Below are positions 56,476 through 64,000 of a DNA stretch of 64,000 nucleotides, in pieces. The first letter of the stretch is position 1. Each line of letters begins with the position of its first letter. The notes under the pieces were generated by a model. It worked only from the letters and a program-made list of their open reading frames with translations, was not told the origin of the DNA and made no database searches. The stretch is from Lethocerus indicus. Taxonomy: Eukaryota; Arthropoda; Insecta; Hemiptera; Belostomatidae. A program made the translations under genes and the position numbers. Location of the stretch: contig JACDQD010000001.1 in NCBI GenBank assembly GCA_019843655.1, positions 46,460,443 to 46,524,442 on the forward strand, given 5' to 3'.

Positions 56476-59400
56476 GTAGTATGCTAAAATGTATACGATG
56501 TATATTGTCTCCTCTCGGTCGGTTTTGCCTTTCGCCGGAGAGTTTCGCCCCTTCGCGGTATTCCAAACCCTCGCAGACCGCATAACAGGTATTCCAAGTT
56601 GGGAAAGAAACTTACAGTTAAGCCTTAACGGTGACCAAGAACAATCGAACCAAGACAATCGAACGTAAGTTAGGCTGGTCGCGAATAGAAAGTCGTTAAA
56701 AAAGATTTTATTTGAATCACGACGATAAGTCAAAAGATCCCAGAACAACTGAGAAGATACCAGATGGCTGATCAGAATATCAAAATGCAACAATACGTCT
56801 GAACTACAAGAATGGACTGGCGGGCACCCGCCCGGCTAACAATATATACAGTTTAGAAAAGGGACTTGTCGAATCTCGCGTGTTTATTACTATCGTAAAT
56901 TTATTTTAATTATCGAAAAAACATTCTCACAGAAAAATGGGCGTAAAGGAGAGTAAACAGGTAAAAACGTTTAAGAAGTACCGATCAAGCTAAGGTGTTA
57001 ATTCTTATTAATTACCTCAACTAATGCCTAGTTTACATACTCCCATATGGAACCGTAAATATGCATTATGGTGTTTTATATGAAATATTACGATATAATA
57101 TTAAATTGCAATATATCTGTGCCGTTAGGAGTTATTGGATGTTCACTTCTGATGAATTCGAATTATTCAATTAATTTTGTACTTCCCGGTAGTGAAAAGA
57201 ACGAAAGGGGAGTTCGTTGGAATTTCAGTTCAAATACGAAATTTAATTATACCGAAACATCAGTCCGCTGCAGGGAGTTAAATGGACTGTATATCGATTC
57301 CTGGAATAATGAAAAAGGAAATCTTTTGTAGGCACCCTGATAGGGCCCTAATGCACTAACAGGCATCTCTCTAAAGCCGGATTATCCCACCAAGTATACT
57401 TTACTATCGAAAATATTAAGGATAATAATTATGTCTCCGACTTCCCCTTACTTACAGACCTTTAAGTCTCATCCTTGACTTTGCCCTAAGACAAATTCTA
57501 ATCCCGAACACCTTCCCATTCTCACTGCCCAAACCCTAATGCCTACTGACATCCCGAACAGACTGAAAAGGAAGTGGCCACGTCATTTGAACATATCTTA
57601 AAAATGGAAACAATAGATCGAAAAATACAAATGGGGAAATACAGTGAGTGGGGTTCTCCATTTCTTACTAGTGCTACTTTAACATCAATATCGCTGATTG
57701 TATTGTAGAATTGTGGTATGTTTCGAGAATATATTTTTAATTAAATAAAATATATTCTACAAGTAATAAAATATTTTTACATTTATGTGCGTGAAGACAT
57801 TTTCCCCTAACGAACCCGGCCTCAATTGTACCACAAACTCGGCTTCGGGTACTGAGGCCGCAAAGAATGGGGCGAATTTAAAAAAAAACATGAGCCCCGC
57901 GTTGAACAAGACAGTCGCAAATAGAGGCCCGCCGCCAGCCAGCATAAAACGACAAGCGAAACAGACAGTTTAACGCAAATGGAAATTGAATTCGCAGAGA
58001 GTATTAGAAAAACAGTTGTAACAGAAGGAAACTGTGCTGGCGCGGGTAATCAATTCAGCGGATGACGCGCCCCGTCCTGAATCCACAGGTTGCCGAGTAA
58101 CGGAACAAATGGCCCCATTGTACAAAGCCCTCCAAAAGGGAGTCTTTATTAAATAATTAATCCGACAAGTTAATATACTTAATCTATCCCCCTGTTTCAA
58201 TTAAATCTAAGAAGTTAAATCTCTCGCACGGATATAAATAAATGCTGTAGAAAAAAAAATCTCTCGCATCCCCACACGGCGAAAATATCCACATATCTCG
58301 ACCGTATTTTGTGTATGAATGTGTTACTTTCCTTCTTTAATCCTCCAATAGGGTCGCATGCCAAAACGCCTGGTCCAAAAGGGGATTTTTAATCTTTGTT
58401 CAATTTTATAGGATTATTTGACAATAGGAACCCTGCATAGAGACCGGCAAGAATGCCTTCAGTGTTGTTATTGTCTTTACTAGGTTTCGGCATATTGAGA
58501 TTCGCCGTATTGGACACCGCGATAGCCATCGCCCACCCACAGCGGGAAACGGCCCTGGGTTTCGGTATTACCCAGTAAATAGCCCCATAAGCTAGAGTGA
58601 AATTACTCCGGCGGGCATGAAACGGCGTTAATTGGCCGGCTCTGCACTTGATGGCGTGGAGAAAAACAACCTCCTCGGCCAGGCCCTTCCTGAATTCCGA
58701 AATGCCGGCGTATTCAATTCAATTTAATGAACTAAAACCGATTATTGTCCCACAGATTTATTAAGGAGCAAACGCTTCAAAAACAATTTCTTACTCGAAC
58801 CGACCGAACGTATTATTATTTCTTGAAATATACCTCCCTATTAATAATTTGGAGTTTAAATATTCACTCTTTAAAAATTGTTCGTTCATAAGCTCATAAA
58901 ATCATACCCGGAAGACCTCCTCATTCCTCCTCGTCTCCTTTTCATTGTCCTAATTCCATTTTTACACTTTAATTAAATGAGTAATATTTTACGAAGCTAG
59001 CTCAAGGTCTTGAGAACATTTAAACAGATTAGGAATTAAATCCCTAATTGAATGATATTAATGCCTAGAAGCCATCCTGAATAGACTAGTTAGAGCGCGG
59101 ATTCTTCTATCAATGTCTGCAACTGTTTATAAAATAGGCTTCCGTAGTTTTTTCCCGGAAAAAACGCAGTTATAATAAGGGCCCGGCTCGTAACGAGAAT
59201 ATGGGAACAGACGAGTTGGGTCCGGCAGTGATCCACGTGTCAACGTCGGGATCGAACACCCGAATTTTAAACAAAGTTTATAACTGTTTTTCAGCCGAAG
59301 TCAGGCTATTGTAATGGACGCCGACTGAAATCCGCAGCGGGAAAACGTATTCACGACCGAACTTCCGAACACTTTTTGCCGACAAAAGAGCGAAGGTTTC

Positions 59401-59535
59401 TGTAACCGGAACTTGAATTATCGCCGGCTCGCCTAATACTGCCGGAAGAACCTGGGATTCTTCCTGCGTTTGGAAACCAATCGAGCCGAGAGGTAAAGTA
59501 CACAGTCTCAAGCGATACCGCCTGTTAGTTAGTTT
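56160..59535. other. Intergenic with (TA)n and a jockey tail
   Basis: Contains (TA)n at 56436-56474 beside text related to the TA-bearing repeats at 16.6-17.8 kb, and a jockey 3' scrap at 57540-57760 (CTACTGACATCCCGAACAGA, later GTGCTACTTTAACATCAATA and GTAGAATTGTGG). Opposed 62-codon frames at 57757-57973 and a non-ATG frame at 59278-59511 are not supported as genes. Confidence 0.45.
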
Positions 59536-59540
59536 AAGAT

Positions 59541-59700
59541 AAATACATTAACATAAATACTAGTTTAACTTAAATACTCGTTTAACTTAAATACTAGTTT
59601 AACTTAAATACTAGTTTAACTTAAATACTAGTTTAACTTAAATACTAGTTTAACTTAAATACTAGTTTAACATAAACTAGTTAGTTTAAACATAAATACT
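59541..59700. repeat. 17-bp minisatellite, about eight units
   Basis: Tandem units of AAATACTAGTTTAACTT, nearly perfect from about 59556 to 59670, with slight changes at the ends (ACTCG for ACTAG, AACATAAA for AACTTAAA). Unit length 17 bp. Confidence 0.93.
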
Positions 59701-59709
59701 GAACTAATT

Positions 59710-62700
59710 TCAGTTCAGGAAAAAACCGTCCTTGCGAATTCTCCGAAAGGTGCGAACTGGTTACTTAATAAAACACGAAGGCATGTTTGATGTTTTAAAG
59801 AACCGTTTCAATGTCCCAGTTGGTGGATGTTGTCCAGCCTGAGAACCGACGGCTAATTAGATTAGTCGGTCACTATTTTTGCCAATTATCGAAACCGTCC
59901 GATTAACACAGGCCCCGCAAAAGGTGTTTCTTCCTGCGCCATTTTATGTGCCGGAAACTGAGAGACTGTGAGAGAGGGGAATTATTTACTCTTCTCCCTC
60001 CGCAGGGTAAAAAAAGAACCCGTTTAAATCGTATCGAGCATCGTGCTAAAAATAATTGGCCCCCTAATCGAGCGCTTTCCAGATGGCGAATTTTAGTTAA
60101 CGCCTTTTTTAGTCTTTTTTTTAATTTTAAGTCGCGACTCTACAATTTTACATTACTCGCTAATGAGTTAATGACGCGGCCATTTTTTCCGTACGCCCAG
60201 TAGAAGTTGTCGCATCGTAAAATTGTTTTAAAATTAATTTCGGGAACGCGCCACTGCGCGAACGACGAAACTTTCAATTCGAAACCAAATGTGCGGTTAG
60301 AGACGTAAGATACGGCGTCCACGTTTTTAGGAAGGATTGCGACGAAAAATTCAACTCTGTATCGGTAAGAATTCATATTTGCCCTGTTTTAATACGGATT
60401 TGTAATGGTATCCTTTCATTATCGAAACCAAAAATTATGATTAAAGAAGTACTAGCATATTCTAATGCATTAATCCAGTGTGCAAAACAATTGTACACTA
60501 TTTTATATGCACATGAGTACGGATGAGCCACACTATTTTAGTTTGCTAAACAGATGAAACATAGTGACTAATCGGAAATCCTGTCGCGCATTGATTGAAT
60601 TGCGGAAAGGGTACCCAATATTTTCAACCAACTGCCAAAATTCTCGATTGGATACAGGACGGTGGCTTCAGCTTCAACGGTCATTACCCAATCGGCCCTA
60701 TTCAGCCGTCAGTTATAAAAACACCGATAACACGTCGGTTTTATTAAATTGCAAAGAACGCCCAGAAGAAAAATGCTAAATGGGTATCGTCTCGTATCGT
60801 TACATTTATTGAACGGGCATCGGCCGTAAGCCGACCATTTGAAAGTAGGAAATAGTTAATATTTGTTTCGGGTAGGAAAGAGAGGAATCTCCTCTGTAAG
60901 CAGTGTACCGCCGGTACAAGCCGTCACTCAGTCCCGGCCGAAGTCGAAACCATAGACCGAGATAATCGGGAATCGAAATTTACGCGATATGAATAATGAA
61001 TTAATCGGTTCTAATTTCATACTATGTTAAGTAATGGCCAGAACAATAGTGCTGTCCGACGCTTATCGTATTTCTGAATTAGTTGAATTAGTATAATAAT
61101 TATTTTATTTAATCAAAGATTTCGCCACATATTTAAGGCATTCTCTCGGATATCATTTCATTCACAAATAGCGAATACCTTGGTCTGAGACCATGTCTAA
61201 GTAACGGACGGCATGGCATATTCGTGTTTTTAAATAGACTATTTAACATTCTTGTTTTATACCGAAAACTAACTTTTTTACTAAATCCGGTATACTGCCA
61301 TTACTGGTTGTTATAATGGTAACTAATGGTATAATCGTTAATTAAAGTCGATAACAAATTAAATTAAATTATAGATTACGTTTAAACTAAAAGTTATACG
61401 GAAAGAAAAAAGTATATTGCAAATAAGAATTAAATTTAAAAAATTATATCGGAAGAGACAGGGGAATATATGGACAGCAGGGACCGACCTCGCGTTGGGC
61501 TGAGAGGAGACATCCACAGATCGATGAACATCTAACTCAGAACTGCATTTTACTTTCTCCGATCCGGCCGACTGATTCTGAGTCAGTTTTTGTACATATT
61601 TTAAATTTTTATTTATTAGGGTAATAAACTGTATTTATAGGTAATAATTTGGCGAATAACTTGGTCTTAGAATTTTTTTCGATTCCAAAATATGAACAGT
61701 GGCCATTAGCTCTGTTGCCTGGTAGTTTTATTTCTATTTACCTGTATCCCGGCCCCTAATAAACCGGACTCTTTTATAGTGGAAATATCGGCTTGGCAGA
61801 TTTCAACGGCTATAATTCTGGGGGTTAATATCAGATAGTAGTTAATGTCGAAAACAGATCTTTATAGCACAGAGGGGGAAAATAGGGCAGCCGGAAAATT
61901 TAAAACCTAATATTGATTGTCAAATGTCCGCTATGAGGGCTACAAACTAGCGGTCTTTGTCGTTTGAAGTATTATAACAGATTGATTCAATTTTATCCTA
62001 TGTTGAAATTCAATCTGGCATATAGTTTCTCTTTTTTGAACACAAATTATTAAATTTAGCCCTCTCGTTTTGTTACTTTTAATGATCTTGACCGCCTGCA
62101 TTTGGCTCACTCATTGAGAGCCAAAATTTTACCAAAAATACAAAATTTTGCCGTTCTTTTATTATTATTTCGATAGTCAATTTTCTGATTGTCCCAACTA
62201 TTTTACGTCAATTTTATCAGTTTTATCTATTTCTAGCCTCGTACTCTTGTACAGTAACTACAATGAGAGGTATTTGAAAAATAATTACCCTTCAATATTG
62301 CATTGTTATTTGAAAGGAATAGTGTTCACCCGGAAATGTAGTCATTGTTTGTACATTAAAAATAACATTATCACATGATTTATTGTGTGTATGAGTTCTT
62401 ATTAAGTGTAATTTATTTTATTCCTACAGGAAGTATTACAGAAGTGCTATAAGGCAATTTTAATTCATAATAATTATGATAATAAACCAGTATTATGAAT
62501 AGGGATATTATATCCGTTGTTTTCAATATGGAAACAATAGGATGTTAATAATTTAATTTGATCCTGTTTAGAATGTTACAGGCCATATTCTTCTTTATTA
62601 ATTAATAAATGAACAATATACCCAATACCCCCATATTGTTCAAATGTTACTGGGCCCTTTTTCCCGGTGTAACTCTATTACATTGGTATTCTTTCGATAT

Positions 62701-63570
62701 CACAGTAATAATATATAATTAAATTTAAAGTGTTCCGAATGTGAAGCATATAATAGGCAAAATTCCGCGACAAATAAATTCTGTTTTAATAAAATTCTGT
62801 ACTGTATACTTTGAATTTCCTTTACGGTAGGTGAAGATGGTGGCAATATGAAGGGTTATAATTCATAAATTAATTAATAATTTGTTTGTTATACAAGGCG
62901 TCCCCAGTAATGAAATAGAATGGATAAAGCCCTCGGGGCTGTGTAAGTGCCGGCGTAGAAGGGTGACCCTAACCTACCTCCCTATGCCGCCTGTTATCCT
63001 AATACCCTCTTGACAACCATCGAACCCGCGCATAGCAACCAACGGCCGTGGCGTGGCCTTCATCTTCAACGTGGCCGTGTGCGACCTACAACGGCATTCA
63101 ATCGATCCCTGAAATTATCTAATTTTAATAAAATAAAAAAAGAAGAAAGCCTCGATTGGCCCGCTAAACGGACAGATATTTTGAATATATTCTGTAAAAT
63201 TAGAACGGAATCGCAATTGAGACACATCGGACCGTTGAAAGGGCCCACGCCCCGCCATATCACAGCTACGATTCTATTGAACTCCTACAGCATCATCAGA
63301 TATTGATTTACAGATTGCCTCATTAAATGGGCGATTAAATTCGAAATTTACGTGATAAAAATTCAAATTATGAATTTCATTATCGGTCAGAATCGTATTT
63401 GATGAAGAATTAAAAATATTCATTATTGTATATCGAAATTTCTATTTTTATGTATTACTCTCTGTCTTCAATAGGATAATAATAATTATTATTTATGAAC
63501 TCGTTAATCATTGTTGTCGTGGTGACGAGACGGCCACATGCACGAATACAAGCACATGCTATCGGATAAG
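59710..63570. other. Intergenic, no gene seen
   Basis: Frames at 59946-60376 lie on opposite strands over the same DNA; the minus one starts at ATG (MNSYRYRVEFFVAILPK) but has no splice or homology support. The frame at 63010 starts at TTG. No RNA gene or repeat was recognised. Confidence 0.45.
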
Positions 63571-63582
63571 AGCTACGATTGA

Positions 63583-63654
<72 letters not shown>

Positions 63655-63836
63655 GTCCCCTTAATTATTTCTTTTCTTTTTTCTTTTAACTTATTTTTAT
63701 TGCACAATCAAAATTTTACGTATTTTAGGTGCAATTGATATGTGTTGTCCCGACAAGGTTCTCGTGGTGAAGAAATCACCCAACGCTGACATTTTCTCGT
63801 CTTGTTATTCTAAACTTATTAACGACATATATATGG

Positions 63837-63891
<55 letters not shown>
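63583..63891. repeat. Two (TA)n arrays
   Basis: TA runs at 63583-63652 and about 63823-63891, separated by ordinary sequence. The Tyr/Ile-repeat frame is an artefact. Confidence 0.95.
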
Positions 63892-63894
<3 letters not shown>

Positions 63895-64000
63895 CAGTAT
63901 TTTCTCTTCCTCCTATTAACGACCGGAAATGTGCTGAATTGCGATTCCTTCTTCGGAGATACATCTCTGCATTTCACTGTGAAATGCGGGAGGTATAATA

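Noticed and set aside
57757..57973. Opposed 62-codon frames
   Set aside because: One or both must be chance; no splice sites, conservation or domain to choose between them.
1..64000. CRISPR arrays, bacterial operons or phage genes
   Set aside because: No spaced direct repeats of CRISPR type and no dense coding; the intron, retrotransposon and microsatellite content is eukaryotic.

Overview
The window looks like arthropod, most likely insect, nuclear DNA: AT-rich, gene-poor, with long (TA)n tracts and many decayed jockey-clade non-LTR retrotransposon pieces. There are no operons, no rRNA genes and no complete tRNA genes. The species cannot be told from the sequence. All gene candidates I can support lie on the minus strand and were assembled by hand from splice sites, because most of their exons are only 45-130 nt long.

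Layout. 1-3420: intergenic, with a 0.5-kb GA-rich tract. 3422-8163: gene A, an almost complete gene built from about 30 very short exons. All coding exons are phase 0-0, and they come from tandem duplication of a ~165-bp exon-plus-intron unit, partly amplified again as ~0.94-kb blocks of six exons. A core promoter, start, stop and AATAAA can all be proposed. 8273-30000: mostly intergenic, with jockey scraps, (TA)n-bearing repeats, minisatellites and diverged duplications. 30014-33069: gene B, a single-coding-exon acidic protein with SPKGEEEP repeats, a SUMO-interaction-like motif and a basic C-terminus. 33690-34247: a trimeric tRNA-like repeat, then a candidate first exon with a signal peptide (gene F). 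34855-35600 and 37760-39830: two larger jockey fragments. 45660-46136: small putative membrane protein (gene E). 47026-51310: gene C, a second array of phase 0-0 short exons in ~182-bp units, with degenerate exon copies and a TTAA-flanked MITE in its 5' half, and a possible frame-switching cassette near its 3' end. 54318-55934: gene D, with a non-coding first exon and one coding exon for an acidic/Pro-rich protein ending in KKRR. 56100-64000: intergenic, with a 17-bp minisatellite and (TA)n arrays.

How the parts relate. Genes A and C do not look alike in protein sequence but share the same design: a short 5' non-coding exon starting at a CAGTC initiator, then a run of small symmetric exons that could be skipped, gained or lost without a frameshift, grown by local duplication. 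Genes B and D share another design: a 5' non-coding exon, then an ATG 11-19 nt after the acceptor of a single coding exon that is acidic and ends in a Lys/Arg cluster. I recognise none of these proteins. The exon-array genes are the best candidate for a previously undescribed system; their function is unknown.
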